64,000 nucleotides of DNA. It comes from Bacillus fonticola (GTDB taxonomy: Bacteria > Bacillota > Bacilli > Bacillales > JC228). The notes beneath the pieces are model-generated. The model worked only from the letters and a program-made list of their open reading frames with translations, searched no databases and was not told the origin of the DNA. A program made the translations under genes and the position numbers. The stretch is taken from the NCBI RefSeq assembly GCF_012955605.1, contig NZ_CP052135.1, positions 771,001 through 835,000 on the forward strand, written 5' to 3'. The number at the start of each line of letters is the position of its first letter. Position 1 is the first letter of the stretch. Below are positions 8,122 to 16,876 of this stretch, piece by piece.

Positions 8122-8327
8122 TGTAATGTTGTTAAGTTTATCACTTGACGTAAAGGAAGTCAACTTGGGGGTTTTTAAACTTCGACTAAACGCCGTTACC
8201 TTAGGTACAATATTTTACAAAAAGAGAAAATTTATTTGTTCGTTGCGCAGTAATGGTCTACTACGCATTAATGACTTACGGCTTCGTTTCCAACATTACT
8301 ACCCAATATTTTAGTTATTTTTTAAGT

Positions 8328-8385
8328 AAACGGTGTCAGTCCCCCATCACGTTAAAGTGGTGGGGGACTGACACCACATTGCACA
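8328..8385. repeat. 58-bp palindromic repeat, copy 3
   Basis: Identical over 58 bp to the copies at 4829 and 5877. The truncated MFS reading frame begins at the very next base (8386). Confidence 0.9.
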
Positions 8386-8805
8386 AGACCGTTTACGGGG
8401 AAGTGGTTTGACCGATACGGTGCGAATGTGATTATTTATCCGGCTCTCTTATGCTTCGCAGTCGGTATGTTCCTATTAAGTGGAACTGAATCAGCCGTTA
8501 TTTTTCTCGTGGCTGCTGGACTTATCGGCCTTGGCTGGGGGACAGTTTTTCCGAGCTTTCAAACGATTGCTATTCAAGAAGCAGCTCCAGCACGAAAAGG
8601 ATTGGCGACCGCTACCTTTCTATCAACCTTTGATTTAGGAATTGGGATCGGATCGTTTTTAGCAGGTGTTATCGGAGCAGAAATAGGGTTTAGTTCATTG
8701 TACCTTTACGCTTCTTTCCTGATTCTCCTTGGTATAGGAGTTTACTATCTCCTTCATGGAAAAGCTACGACAGTAGTGATGAAGGGTATGAAGACGGATG
8801 CTTAG
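8386..8805 (+). pseudogene. MFS transporter remnant (C-terminal third)
   Basis: From the first base after the repeat the frame reads RPFTGKWFDRYGANV and then four hydrophobic helices ending in a short polar tail. RPFTGK.FDR.G is the loop signature found between transmembrane segments 8 and 9 of MFS drug/sugar efflux proteins, so roughly two thirds of the gene (~250 residues) is missing at the 5' side. The frame itself is intact, with a possible internal GTG at 8428, but no ribosome binding site or N-terminal half exists. It was apparently truncated by an event at the palindromic repeat. No function is expected. Confidence 0.85.
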
Positions 8806-8861
8806 TAGTGAACTTTAGTGCAAGCAGCTCCATGTGAACAAGGTCATGCGGACAGGGTGGC

Positions 8862-8896
8862 AAAAAAGGATCAACCAATCGGTTGATCCTTTTTTT
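8862..8896. terminator. Bidirectional terminator
   Basis: AAAAAAGGATCAACC and GGTTGATCCTTTTTTT form a perfect stem with a 4-base loop and flanking A and T tracts, between the MFS remnant and the convergent acetamidase gene. Confidence 0.85.
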
Positions 8897-8940
8897 GCGG
8901 TATTTGTCCCAACAACGATAAAACTTTATAGTGGAATACC

Positions 8941-9876
8941 TCATCGAATAGAGCCGTGACGTAAAACAGCGTGCACCCCTTTAGCCCCGTTGACAATTTG
9001 TGTCACTCTTAAATCGACAGTGGCACTTGCCAATGCGGTCGCTTCGGCTTTTGTGATTCCGTAAAATTGTTGCATCAGTTGCACCATTTGATCGAGCGCT
9101 CCAGCAGCGGCCTCGTTTAAATCTTCATGAAACCCGAACGTAATCCATTCCTCGGGGGTTTTGGCTCTCGGCATGTGTAGGTGCATATCTTCCCTTACAA
9201 TTAGGGTGATGTCGACAAAATCCATCGGGCATTCGATGGCTGTACCGGACACCTCGCCATCTCCTTGTAACGCATGACCGTCACCAATTGAAAACAGAGC
9301 GCCATCCACAGAGATCGGTAAAAATAGACTACTTCCTCTGACTAGTTCTTTACAGTCGATATTTCCGCCACAATAACGAGGTGGGGGTGTCGAATGTACA
9401 CCCGGTTCAGATGGAGCCACACCTAGTAATCCCATAAATGGCCGAAGCCCTACATGAAATTCATGATCGCCGATTTTACAGCTACCTGTCATTGTCGTTG
9501 GGTTCAGTTCCCAATCTAACTCAATTTTCTCAATGTCAATTAGGCCGAGCTTCTCATTTTGCCAGTTTTTAATGCCACCTGCCCAGTTCCGACCATACCA
9601 TCCTGGGACGATGTCATTCAATCTCACTTCTAGCACCATTCCAGGCTTAGCATTACGAATAGCGATAGGCCCTATGATCGGGTGACCAGGCTTCTCTTCT
9701 TGCTCTTTGGAATGAAAGATCATTCTTTCTTCATTTTTGGATTTAGAATATCCCCACTGTATGTCAGGTGTAGTTAATTGAATAGAGTCACCTGAATTAA
9801 CTGTCAAAATAGGTTGATAATTCTTGCTGAATGAACCGTGTAGATTCTCACTGTTTAAATTAAGTGTATGTATCAT
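8941..9876 (-). CDS. Acetamidase/formamidase family protein
   Basis: A 311-residue enzyme of the FmdA/AmdA family, which hydrolyses short-chain amides such as formamide and acetamide to ammonia and the acid. Family blocks visible are GHPIIGPIAIRNAKPGMVLEV, RPFMGLLGVAP, PPPRYCGGNIDCKEL (with conserved Cys and Asp) and SIGDGHALQGDGEVSGTAIE. The start is set at ATG 9876 because AAAGGAGGCTACGAAG precedes it; a longer frame from 9912 runs into a palindromic repeat. It is monocistronic. A nitrogen-scavenging role is family knowledge; nothing in the sequence shows the exact substrate. Confidence 0.88.
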   Translation of the reverse strand: MIHTLNLNSENLHGSFSKNYQPILTVNSGDSIQLTTPDIQWGYSKSKNEERMIFHSKEQEEKPGHPIIGPIAIRNAKPGMVLEVRLNDIVPGWYGRNWAGGIKNWQNEKLGLIDIEKIELDWELNPTTMTGSCKIGDHEFHVGLRPFMGLLGVAPSEPGVHSTPPPRYCGGNIDCKELVRGSSLFLPISVDGALFSIGDGHALQGDGEVSGTAIECPMDFVDITLIVREDMHLHMPRAKTPEEWITFGFHEDLNEAAAGALDQMVQLMQQFYGITKAEATALASATVDLRVTQIVNGAKGVHAVLRHGSIR

Positions 9877-9897
9877 CTTCGTAGCCTCCTTTTGGTA

Positions 9898-9937
9898 ACA
9901 GTCCCCCATCACACGGGTAGTCGGTGGGGGACTGTCA
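9898..9937. repeat. Variant palindromic repeat upstream of the acetamidase gene
   Basis: ACAGTCCCCCATCAC pairs with GGTGGGGGACTGTC across a short centre. It is a shorter relative of the 58-bp repeats, carrying the same CAGTCCCCCA core. It lies just upstream of the acetamidase ribosome binding site, where it could affect transcription. Confidence 0.75.
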
Positions 9938-10081
9938 TCAGTTTAAACGATATTGCTTACAAACAGGAAGGGGCTATAAATGACTTCTGCAATGATGTTT
10001 CGTTAAAAGAGTCGTTATGACGGGATTCCTTATTTAAAGAAGGAATAGTCTTGATTGCATTTTATAAACCAACGTATTAAA

Positions 10082-10093
10082 ATATTTAAATAT
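10082..10093. promoter_or_regulatory. Possible ArsR/SmtB operator
   Basis: ATATTTAAATAT is a perfect 12-bp palindrome 24 bp before the ArsR-family start codon. ArsR/SmtB repressors bind AT-rich dyads of this type next to their own genes. The assignment rests on position and symmetry only. A second weak dyad (ATTCCTT...AAGGAAT) lies at about 10025-10046. Confidence 0.4.
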
Positions 10094-10117
10094 GAGGTTA
10101 GTTGAAAGGAGTTCACA

Positions 10118-10453
10118 ATGGAAGTAAACAAAGAAATGCGTCAAGAGGTTAGTTCTGAAATTTACGCCAAGTTCTTCCACGGATTAGCGAACCCAACACG
10201 ATTTAAAATTGCTCTATCTCTTTTAGATAAAGAGAAAAATGTAAGTGAGCTTGTTGGGGAGCTGCAATTAAAGCAGTCCCAGGTGTCAAATCAGTTGGCA
10301 TGCTTGAAATGGTGTGGTTACGTGGATACCCGCCAAGAAGGGAAGTACGTTTATTACTACATTAAGGATGAAAGAGTAAAACAAATGATTCTGCTTGCTA
10401 CAGAATTGGTGAGAGATAATGCCAAACAAATTAGTGAGTGTACGAGAATTTAG
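10118..10453 (+). CDS. ArsR/SmtB-family metalloregulator, CmtR-like
   Basis: A 111-residue winged-helix repressor; HTH about residues 41-65 (VSELVGELQLKQSQVSNQL) and wing EGKYVYYYI. Cysteines lie at C62 and C66 (ACLKWCGYV) in the recognition-helix region and at C108 in the C-terminal tail (SECTRI). This is the arrangement of the Cd/Pb sensor CmtR, which uses two Cys in alpha-4 and one tail Cys (family knowledge). It is the first gene of an operon with a small protein, an Lgt-like protein and mercuric reductase, so it probably derepresses them on Hg(II), Cd(II) or Pb(II). AAAGGAG precedes the ATG. Confidence 0.88.
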   Translation: MEVNKEMRQEVSSEIYAKFFHGLANPTRFKIALSLLDKEKNVSELVGELQLKQSQVSNQLACLKWCGYVDTRQEGKYVYYYIKDERVKQMILLATELVRDNAKQISECTRI

Positions 10454-10479
10454 GTTCCTTTGATTGTGGGTGAAAATAG

Positions 10480-10641
10480 GTGAAGATATTAGGATGGTTA
10501 ATCGGTGTCGCTTTATTTATCGGTGGTGTTGTAAAAATGGAGTGGCAGGATGGAGAAGGTTGCAGGAATTATTATCCTTTTAGCGACTGTATATTTAGTG
10601 ATTTATCAAATGTATATAGCCTAGAACTAAATACATATTAA
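10480..10641 (+). CDS. Possible small membrane protein (53 aa) in the mer-like operon
   Basis: GTG 10480 is preceded by GGGTGA at good spacing and opens MKILGWLIGVALFIGGVV, a single transmembrane helix, followed by a polar tail with two cysteines (C28, C37). It fills the gap between the ArsR gene and the Lgt-like gene. An overlapping frame from ATG 10550 to 10624 would encode an alternative 24-residue membrane peptide (MEKVAGIIILLATVYLVIYQ...). One, both or neither may be real. A small mercury-handling membrane protein would fit the context, but no known family was recognised. Confidence 0.4.
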   Translation: MKILGWLIGVALFIGGVVKMEWQDGEGCRNYYPFSDCIFSDLSNVYSLELNTY

Positions 10642-10689
10642 GTAAAGAACTAGGCGGATTTCAAATAAAGAGAAAAGGCGGTGTGCGTA

Positions 10690-11478
10690 TTGTTTAAAGA
10701 TTTTATTACTATATTTGGGTATACAATTCAAACGCATGGAGTAGTTTCTGTTATAGCAATTTTGCTTGGATACGGTGTGGCAAAGGTTAGAGTGAAAGGA
10801 ACTGTCTATGAGAAACACATGGACAACTTTATCTTCTACGCAATAATAGGGGCAATTATTGGTGCGCGTTTTTGGCATGTTTTTATCTTTCAATGGCCGT
10901 ATTTTTCCCAGAATCCAGGTGAAATTTTGATGATATGGAAAGGTGGCATTTCCATATTAGGGGCAATCGTCGGTGGAATCATAGTGCTATTTTTTTACAC
11001 TCGGAAACACAAATTAAGCTTTTTTGAAATGGCAGATTATCTTGCTCCTGCGCTCATTTTAGGACAGGGTATCGGTAGAGCGGCTGAATTATTGGCAGGG
11101 GATGTGTTTGGCTCCCCAACAGGTGGTAACTTTGGCATGGTCTATCCAGAAGGCACTGTCGCCTATTCCTACTATGGATCCCAGCCTTTATGGCCTGCTG
11201 ATATATGGGAGAGTCAGGGGAATTTTGTGATTTACGCGATTCTCGTTATATTAGGGGCGAAGATGTTACCGAAAGGCTGGTTGTTTTTATCCTATATCGC
11301 CATGTATTTTGCACAACGCTTTATCCTTGAATTTTTTAGGGGGGATTCACCGAATTACTTATTTAATTTAACGGCAGGACAATGGACATCTATTTGGGTC
11401 ATAATAGCGGCAATCATTTCGGGTATTATTTTGTTCGTTCGACAAAATAAACACAGGGTTAAGGATGCTAAATCATAA
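10690..11478 (+). CDS. Lgt-like polytopic membrane protein with altered active site
   Basis: A ~262-residue protein with about seven membrane helices and the overall layout of prolipoprotein diacylglyceryl transferase: [25 protein letters not shown] and [10 protein letters not shown]. In genuine Lgt the first motif continues to a catalytic His (SFHGG) and the second reads GRIGNFINGE. Here the His position is ILG, and the Asn residues are replaced ([10 protein letters not shown]), while both arginines remain. It is therefore unlikely to be the cell's lipoprotein-modifying enzyme. Its position between an ArsR regulator and merA suggests a membrane role in metal resistance. Start TTG 10690 follows AAAGGCGG; GTG 10681 is the alternative. 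Confidence 0.75.
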   Translation: MFKDFITIFGYTIQTHGVVSVIAILLGYGVAKVRVKGTVYEKHMDNFIFYAIIGAIIGARFWHVFIFQWPYFSQNPGEILMIWKGGISILGAIVGGIIVLFFYTRKHKLSFFEMADYLAPALILGQGIGRAAELLAGDVFGSPTGGNFGMVYPEGTVAYSYYGSQPLWPADIWESQGNFVIYAILVILGAKMLPKGWLFLSYIAMYFAQRFILEFFRGDSPNYLFNLTAGQWTSIWVIIAAIISGIILFVRQNKHRVKDAKS

Positions 11479-11522
11479 TAACAGATAGAATACCTTTATC
11501 TAAAAAAGGAATGGTGATTGTA

Positions 11523-13178
11523 ATGAGTGGAAATGAAGTAAAAGTAAAACTGGGAGTTCAAGGAATGACATGTACCGGATGTGAGGATCACGTAACGGAA
11601 GCATTAAAAAACGCTGGTGCAAAGAATCCTATAGCTGATTTTCGTCGTAGTCAAGCGACGTTTGAAATTACCAAAGAACAGCTTGAGAATGCAAAGCAGG
11701 CAGTAAACGAGACGGGTTATCAAGCAGGAGAAGCTTCGATTGAATCCGAAGAAGAAGTAGTGGTTACTTTAAGTAACCAAGGCGGTGATTATGATCTGCT
11801 TATTATTGGGTCAGGGGGGGCAGCCTTTTCAGCAGCCATCAAAGCCGTAGAAAAAGGGGCCAAAGTGGCAATGGTCGAGCGAGGAACCATTGGTGGCACA
11901 TGCGTCAACATTGGATGTGTCCCTTCCAAAACGATGCTTCGTGCTGGAGAAATCAATCATCTGGCTGGGAATAACCCATTTGCTGGCTTAAATACAAAAG
12001 CTGAACCGGTTGACATGGCTACGTTAACCGAGAAAAAGGATGAGCTCGTTGAAGGCATGAGACAACAAAAATATGTGGACCTTATTGCTGAGTACGGAAT
12101 TGATTTGGTTCGTGGTGAAGCGTCTTTTATTGATGGAAAAACGATTAAAGTGAACGGACAAACATATACAGCAAACAAATTTCTCATTTCAACAGGAGCC
12201 TCTCCGTCCATACCAGATATTCCTGGACTGAAAGATGTGGACTTCTTAACAAGCACAACGGCTTTGGAATTAAAAGAAGTTCCGAAAAAGTTAGCCGTTA
12301 TCGGTTCAGGTTATATTGCGATGGAGTTAGGGCAACTGTTTCATAACTTGGGTGCAGACGTGACGTTGATGCAACGAAGCGAACGACTTTTGAAAGAATA
12401 CGATCCAGAAATATCAGAAGCTGTCGATGAAGCCTTAACCGGGCAAGGTCTTCAATTCATCACAGGAAGCACATACAAAAAGATAGAACAAGATGGTAAT
12501 ATGAAAAAAATCCATATTGAAGTAAATGGTGAAGAGCGAATTATTGAAGCCGATCAGTTATTGGTTGCCACCGGAAGAAGGCCGAATACTGAATCACTCA
12601 ATTTAGAAGCCGCAGGTGTTGAGGTTGGTCAAAAAGGAGAAGTGATTGTTAATGATTACCTGCAGACGAGCAATCCCGACATTTATGCCGCTGGGGATGT
12701 CACATTAGGACCACAATTTGTCTACGTGGCAGCATACGAAGGTGGAGTTGTTGTTGAAAACGCAATAGGATCCGCTAATAAGAAAGCAGATCTACGTTTT
12801 GTTCCTGGTGTTACATTTACGAATCCTTCAATTGCTACAGTTGGTTTAACCGAACTACAAGCCAAAGATCAAGGATATGATGTGAAGACGTCGGTACTCC
12901 CACTCGACAGTGTACCAAGAGCACTCGTGAACCGGGAAACAAATGGTGTCTTCAAGCTCGTTGTTGATAACCAAACACAGAAAATTCTCGGTGCCCATGT
13001 CGTTGCTGAAAATGCTGGTGACGTGATCTATGGTGCTACATTAGCCGTACAGTTTGGTGTAACCGCAGACGATTTAAAAAATACGATGGCTCCATATTTA
13101 ACAATGTCTGAAGGCTTGAAACTAGCCGCCTTAACATTGGATAAAGACGTCAGTAAATTATCTTGCTGCGCAGGATAG
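11523..13178 (+). CDS. merA: Mercuric reductase MerA with N-terminal HMA domain
   Basis: MerA reduces Hg(II) to volatile Hg(0) in the cytoplasm with NADPH. The 551-residue protein has an N-terminal heavy-metal-associated domain (GMTCTGC, C17 and C20), the FAD site [12 protein letters not shown], the redox pair [13 protein letters not shown] (C127, C132), an NAD(P) site ([13 protein letters not shown]), and the C-terminal vicinal Cys pair KLSCCAG (C548, C549) that hands Hg(II) to the active site. All key residues are present. It follows the Lgt-like gene in the ArsR-headed operon; no merB or merT/merP is seen in the window. Start ATG 11523 is preferred over 11511 by ribosome-binding-site spacing. 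Confidence 0.95.
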   Translation: MSGNEVKVKLGVQGMTCTGCEDHVTEALKNAGAKNPIADFRRSQATFEITKEQLENAKQAVNETGYQAGEASIESEEEVVVTLSNQGGDYDLLIIGSGGAAFSAAIKAVEKGAKVAMVERGTIGGTCVNIGCVPSKTMLRAGEINHLAGNNPFAGLNTKAEPVDMATLTEKKDELVEGMRQQKYVDLIAEYGIDLVRGEASFIDGKTIKVNGQTYTANKFLISTGASPSIPDIPGLKDVDFLTSTTALELKEVPKKLAVIGSGYIAMELGQLFHNLGADVTLMQRSERLLKEYDPEISEAVDEALTGQGLQFITGSTYKKIEQDGNMKKIHIEVNGEERIIEADQLLVATGRRPNTESLNLEAAGVEVGQKGEVIVNDYLQTSNPDIYAAGDVTLGPQFVYVAAYEGGVVVENAIGSANKKADLRFVPGVTFTNPSIATVGLTELQAKDQGYDVKTSVLPLDSVPRALVNRETNGVFKLVVDNQTQKILGAHVVAENAGDVIYGATLAVQFGVTADDLKNTMAPYLTMSEGLKLAALTLDKDVSKLSCCAG

Positions 13179-13279
13179 AGAAAAGAACTATGTGAGTTTT
13201 TTTCAATACATACATACATCCATTTATTCCGGCAATAATGAACTTGTAAGAAATCATTTAAAAGGAGTTGTTTTAAACA

Positions 13280-13591
13280 GTGGAACAAGTAAAAGGAAAA
13301 GCAATGGAATTATGTTTTGAGGCAGCAATATTATGTGAAAAAACATACGCAGAGGCATTGGACACACAAAACACTAAGCTAATTCGATATGTAAGGGATT
13401 GTGCTGACCTTTGTTATACTTGCGGTCAATTTTGTGCGCGCGACAGTGAATTTATGGGGGCTCTTAGCAAGGCGTGTGCGGATACGTGTGAAAAATGTGC
13501 AGATCTTTGTGATAGTGTTGGAACTGATATTGCAAAAGAATGTGCAGAAGCATGCCGCCGTTGTGCAAAGGCTTGCCGAAGTGCTGCATAG
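13280..13591 (+). CDS. Four-helix-bundle cysteine-rich (Csp/DUF326) metal-binding protein
   Basis: A 103-residue protein with 14 cysteines spaced along amphipathic helices (CADLCYTCGQFC, CADTCEKCADLC, CAEACRRCAKAC). This is the pattern of cytosolic copper-storage proteins (Csp) and DUF326 four-helix bundles, whose Cys-lined core binds many Cu(I) ions. Here it may buffer Cu or other soft metals such as Hg(II). GTG 13280 is the start used; AAAAGGAG lies 12 bp upstream, a long spacing, and ATG 13304 is a possible alternative. It is 101 bp after merA and ends at a strong terminator, so it is likely the last gene of that transcript. Confidence 0.88.
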   Translation: MEQVKGKAMELCFEAAILCEKTYAEALDTQNTKLIRYVRDCADLCYTCGQFCARDSEFMGALSKACADTCEKCADLCDSVGTDIAKECAEACRRCAKACRSAA

Positions 13592-13617
13592 TTCAATTTG
13601 ACTCAAACAATAAGAAG

Positions 13618-13653
13618 CGTGCATGAATTTAAGACAAATTCATGCACGTTTTT
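13618..13653. terminator. Terminator between the mer-like operon and the convergent ATPase gene
   Basis: CGTGCATGAATTT and AAATTCATGCACG form a perfect 13-bp stem with a 5-base loop, followed by TTTTTA. Confidence 0.9.
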
Positions 13654-13696
13654 ATTGGGTGAAAACTACATGTGAACGATGTGAAAGTTTATCCCT

Positions 13697-16111
13697 TTAG
13701 GCTACATCTCTTTCCACATTATTCGACGTATTCAAAGCTTCATACACAACTTTTTTTGAAATTAGTTCTTCCGTGATTTTCTTTAGTCGATATGTGTTAC
13801 CGAAAACAAAGATAAAACTAAACAGCATAGCGAAAGCAGTCATCAACGGGTTGAATAGGCCTACTATTGCAACAGGAAACAATACCAAATAGAAAATAAA
13901 CGCCCAGAACAAGTTCTGTCTTACCAAGCGTGTAATATTCCTACCAAGGTGTACAGCTGCAATAAGACCATTAAGATTCCCTTTAATTAAGGTCAAATCT
14001 GCAGCCTCTACAGCAACATCCGTTCCACCGCCTATGGCGACTCCCACATCTGCCTGATTTAAAGCCGGTGCATCATTAATGCCGTCTCCAACCATAATTA
14101 CCGTGTCCCCACGCGCTTGCATCTTACGTACTTCCACTTGCTTTTCTGCAGGTAGGACACTGGAGTAAACGTCATCTATACCGACTTGTTGAGCTATAGC
14201 TTTCGCTGCTTTTGGGTGATCGCCTGTTATCATAACCGTTCGTAAACCCATCATCTTCAAGCGGTTGACTATATCGGTAGCATGATCCTTTATCGTATCA
14301 GCAACTGCAACCACTCCTGCAATTTCACCATCAACCGCAATAACCATCGCAGTTTTTCCTTCTAAATGATATTGATCCACCTGATCTACAGCTTTAGAAA
14401 GGTGAATGTTTTGTTCTTTCATTAGCGTCAGATTTCCAATTACCACCTGCTGCCCGTCTACGTCTGCCTGGACCCCCATACCTGGAAGGACGTTAAATTG
14501 ACTGATGGACAAAGGTTCAACACCCTTGCTCTCTACGTATTTTGCAAGAGCTTTTCCGATAGGGTGCTCCGACCTTTTTTCTACGCTTATCATCCATTGG
14601 AGAAGTTGATGTTCTCCTTCTCGGTGATAGGTGGTAATATCTGTAACTTCTGGTTTACCGTGGGTGATCGTACCAGTCTTATCGAAGACAACGGTGCTCA
14701 CCCTTTGCATCACTTCCATACCACCCATGTCTTTGATCACCACACCGTTTCTTAAACCGAGTGCTGCTCCTGTCATAAAAGCGGTGGGCGTAACCAAACC
14801 AATTACACATGGACTAGCGACAACCATCAGTGCAATGGAGGCAAACAACGCTTGATTAAAGGCATCAGCTCCACCAATTAGTAGCCAACCTACAAAAGTG
14901 AACAGAGCTAGACCAATAACGACTGGAACAAACTTGGCGATGATCTTATCAGCAAACAGTAACAGTGGGTCCCTTGACCAGCGAGCTTCCTGCCCTAAAC
15001 GAACCATTTGGGAAAGAAAAGTATCCTGACCGACTCTACTAACTTCTACAACGATGTAGCCGTTCTCGTTGATTGTTCCGCCTATTACTTCATCGCCCAC
15101 ATTTTTTCCCACCGGTACACTTTCACCTGTTACCATGGACTCATTCACAACGGAGTGTCCTTCGGCGATTACACCATCCATTGGGATTCGTTCACCAGCA
15201 CGGACAATGACATGATCACCTAGTTTCAGCGTGTCCGTCTTGACTTCTTTTTCTTTCTTTCCTACCTGAAGGACGGCTGTTTTAGCCTGAAGCTGGAGTA
15301 GCCTTTTTATCTCCCGTGAAGCACTTCGCTTCGTTCGGAGATTGAGGTACTGTCCAAAGAGGTGGAACGCCATGATCATTGCAGCCAAACTAAATAGGTT
15401 GAATATTTCAAAAAAGTAACTACTTAACCCATATAGATAGGCAGACATACTTCCTAATGCTACTAACAGGTGCATGTTGGCACTTCTCGCAAATAATGCC
15501 CGCAAAGCTCGGCTAAGCGTATAATATCCTGCTCCAAACATAACAGGGGTGGACAGGAAGAAGAGAATCCACCATTGACCTGGAATCATTTTGTCGAAAA
15601 GTAGAGAGCCCATACTGATCAAAAACCCTGGAATCATCAGTGTGAGTGCAACAATTGCTCTTAGCCAATACGTTTTTAGTTCTCGGTCTCCAGGATCTTG
15701 CTCATCCCTGACACCGAATCCGGCTGTTTCAATACGGCGAGCAATCTTCTTCTTGTTTGTTACCGTAGGAATAAATTCCACGCTGACTTGATCCGAAGCA
15801 AGATTCACCGCCGTAGCGACTTGCCCTTCATCACGACCGACCGCTTTTTTGATCGTGTTAATGCACGCCGCACATGCCATCCCACTCACATGGAATGTTT
15901 CCCTGGCTGTTTCAATCTGTAGGTTTTTTCCGCGAATCACCTTGATTACGGTATCCCAATGTGGTTGGTTGTGATCATAAGTGACGCGAATTTCTCCATG
16001 ATCAATCCGCACTTTCGAAACTTGTGCCTCTATTGCAATTTCCTGCTCTGTTTTTGTAATATTCTCCGGTATCTCTCCTTTTAATTTTAGAACATGTTGG
16101 GCCACGGACAT
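13697..16111 (-). CDS. Heavy-metal P1B-type ATPase with SPC in place of CPC
   Basis: An 804-residue metal-transporting P-type ATPase. The first ~70 residues look like a degenerate HMA domain without CxxC, followed by a full HMA domain (GMACAAC, C80 and C83) and then eight membrane helices. The actuator MVTGES, phosphorylation site DKTGT (D477), SEHPIG and hinge GDGINDAPAL are all intact. The transmembrane metal motif is ASPCVIG (residues 432-438) instead of the CPC of Cu/Ag and Zn/Cd/Pb pumps, and the last helices lack the YN and MxxSS residues of CopA. The exported metal is therefore uncertain. It is transcribed 23 bp after a MerR regulator gene. Confidence 0.92.
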   Translation of the reverse strand: MSVAQHVLKLKGEIPENITKTEQEIAIEAQVSKVRIDHGEIRVTYDHNQPHWDTVIKVIRGKNLQIETARETFHVSGMACAACINTIKKAVGRDEGQVATAVNLASDQVSVEFIPTVTNKKKIARRIETAGFGVRDEQDPGDRELKTYWLRAIVALTLMIPGFLISMGSLLFDKMIPGQWWILFFLSTPVMFGAGYYTLSRALRALFARSANMHLLVALGSMSAYLYGLSSYFFEIFNLFSLAAMIMAFHLFGQYLNLRTKRSASREIKRLLQLQAKTAVLQVGKKEKEVKTDTLKLGDHVIVRAGERIPMDGVIAEGHSVVNESMVTGESVPVGKNVGDEVIGGTINENGYIVVEVSRVGQDTFLSQMVRLGQEARWSRDPLLLFADKIIAKFVPVVIGLALFTFVGWLLIGGADAFNQALFASIALMVVASPCVIGLVTPTAFMTGAALGLRNGVVIKDMGGMEVMQRVSTVVFDKTGTITHGKPEVTDITTYHREGEHQLLQWMISVEKRSEHPIGKALAKYVESKGVEPLSISQFNVLPGMGVQADVDGQQVVIGNLTLMKEQNIHLSKAVDQVDQYHLEGKTAMVIAVDGEIAGVVAVADTIKDHATDIVNRLKMMGLRTVMITGDHPKAAKAIAQQVGIDDVYSSVLPAEKQVEVRKMQARGDTVIMVGDGINDAPALNQADVGVAIGGGTDVAVEAADLTLIKGNLNGLIAAVHLGRNITRLVRQNLFWAFIFYLVLFPVAIVGLFNPLMTAFAMLFSFIFVFGNTYRLKKITEELISKKVVYEALNTSNNVERDVA

Positions 16112-16134
16112 TTCCTCCTTTCTTCATCCTTATT

Positions 16135-16542
16135 TTAATCACTCTCTGATAAGCTTTGAATAATTGGACACTCACAAATAGGACCTTTACCAGAGCATCT
16201 TTCCAGTAAATCCTGTAGCATGGATTGAACACTTTTTAAACCGATTATTTTTGATTCAATTTCTGCTAACTTATGATTGGCAAATTGCTGTATTTCTTGA
16301 GAAGTAAAGTCGTTATCATTTTCTGTTATGCTAATTAAGTTTTTAATCTCCGAAAGTGTAAAGTCCAACTCTTGCGCTCGTCTAATAAACTTAATACGAT
16401 GAACAATTTCAGCTGGGAAAACCCGATAACCTGATGCTGTACGAGGTACTTCCGGAATAAGATTTCGTCGCTCATAATATCGAATGGTTTCAACATTGAC
16501 ATGACACTCTTTCGCTACTTCGCTTGTTGATAATCCCTTCAT
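16135..16542 (-). CDS. MerR-family metal-responsive activator
   Basis: A 135-residue MerR protein; HTH VETIRYYERRNLIP, wing GYRVF, coiled-coil dimerisation helix and a C-terminal metal loop RCSGKGPICECPII (C116, C123, C125). The C116/C125 spacing matches C114/C123 of Bacillus Hg(II)-MerR. However, the third Hg ligand near residue 79 is absent (NDNDFTSQ), and an extra cysteine sits inside the loop. This suggests a metal preference changed from Hg(II), perhaps towards Cu(I) or Cd/Zn (inference). It is the first gene of the operon with the P-type ATPase and has a MerR-type promoter just upstream. It may control only this operon, since the mer-like operon has its own ArsR regulator. Confidence 0.9.
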   Translation of the reverse strand: MKGLSTSEVAKECHVNVETIRYYERRNLIPEVPRTASGYRVFPAEIVHRIKFIRRAQELDFTLSEIKNLISITENDNDFTSQEIQQFANHKLAEIESKIIGLKSVQSMLQDLLERCSGKGPICECPIIQSLSESD

Positions 16543-16583
16543 TATGTTCGTTCACCCCCCTATATATCATACCCTGTATAATC

Positions 16584-16615
16584 ATCATAAAGTGTGTACC
16601 ATGGTACGGAGTAAA
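16584..16615 (-). promoter_or_regulatory. MerR-type promoter/operator
   Basis: On the minus strand, a -35 TTTACT and a -10 TATGAT are separated by an over-long 20-bp spacer. The spacer holds the perfect dyad GTACCATGGTAC (16596-16607). An elongated spacer with a central dyad is the hallmark of MerR-activated promoters. It drives merR and the ATPase gene. The rest of 16543-16829 shows no gene. Confidence 0.8.
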
Positions 16616-16829
16616 GTCATTTGTCAGAAAGGTTTCAGAAAGTCTTCTTAATTGGGCATAATTTGTTTGTCAAGTTCTTGATGAGTTAGATGTTCCCTCT
16701 TTCATTCTTTGCTGATGTTTGGAATTTTTCTCTTGAAAGGGAGCGGTGGGGTTACACAATTTTACGGGGATTAGCGGGTAGATTTTAAATGATTTGTCTC
16801 ACGGGTTCAAGTTTGACCCACAATAAAAT

Positions 16830-16864
16830 AGCCTGTGGAAACTCAAAGTTATCCTCCACAGGCT
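16830..16864 (-). terminator. Terminator of the ATP-grasp/monooxygenase operon
   Basis: AGCCTGTGGA and TCCACAGGCT form a 10-bp stem. On the minus strand it is followed by ATTTTATT, 13 bp after the ATP-grasp stop codon. Confidence 0.8.
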
Positions 16865-16876
16865 CGGAATTCGGGA

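Noticed and set aside
8126..8314. 62-codon plus-strand reading frame
   Set aside because: No ribosome binding site, no recognisable protein features and a position between an operator and a repeat.
10550..10624. 24-codon membrane peptide in an alternative frame
   Set aside because: It overlaps the better supported 53-codon frame and has only a weak ribosome binding site. It is kept as an alternative in that entry.
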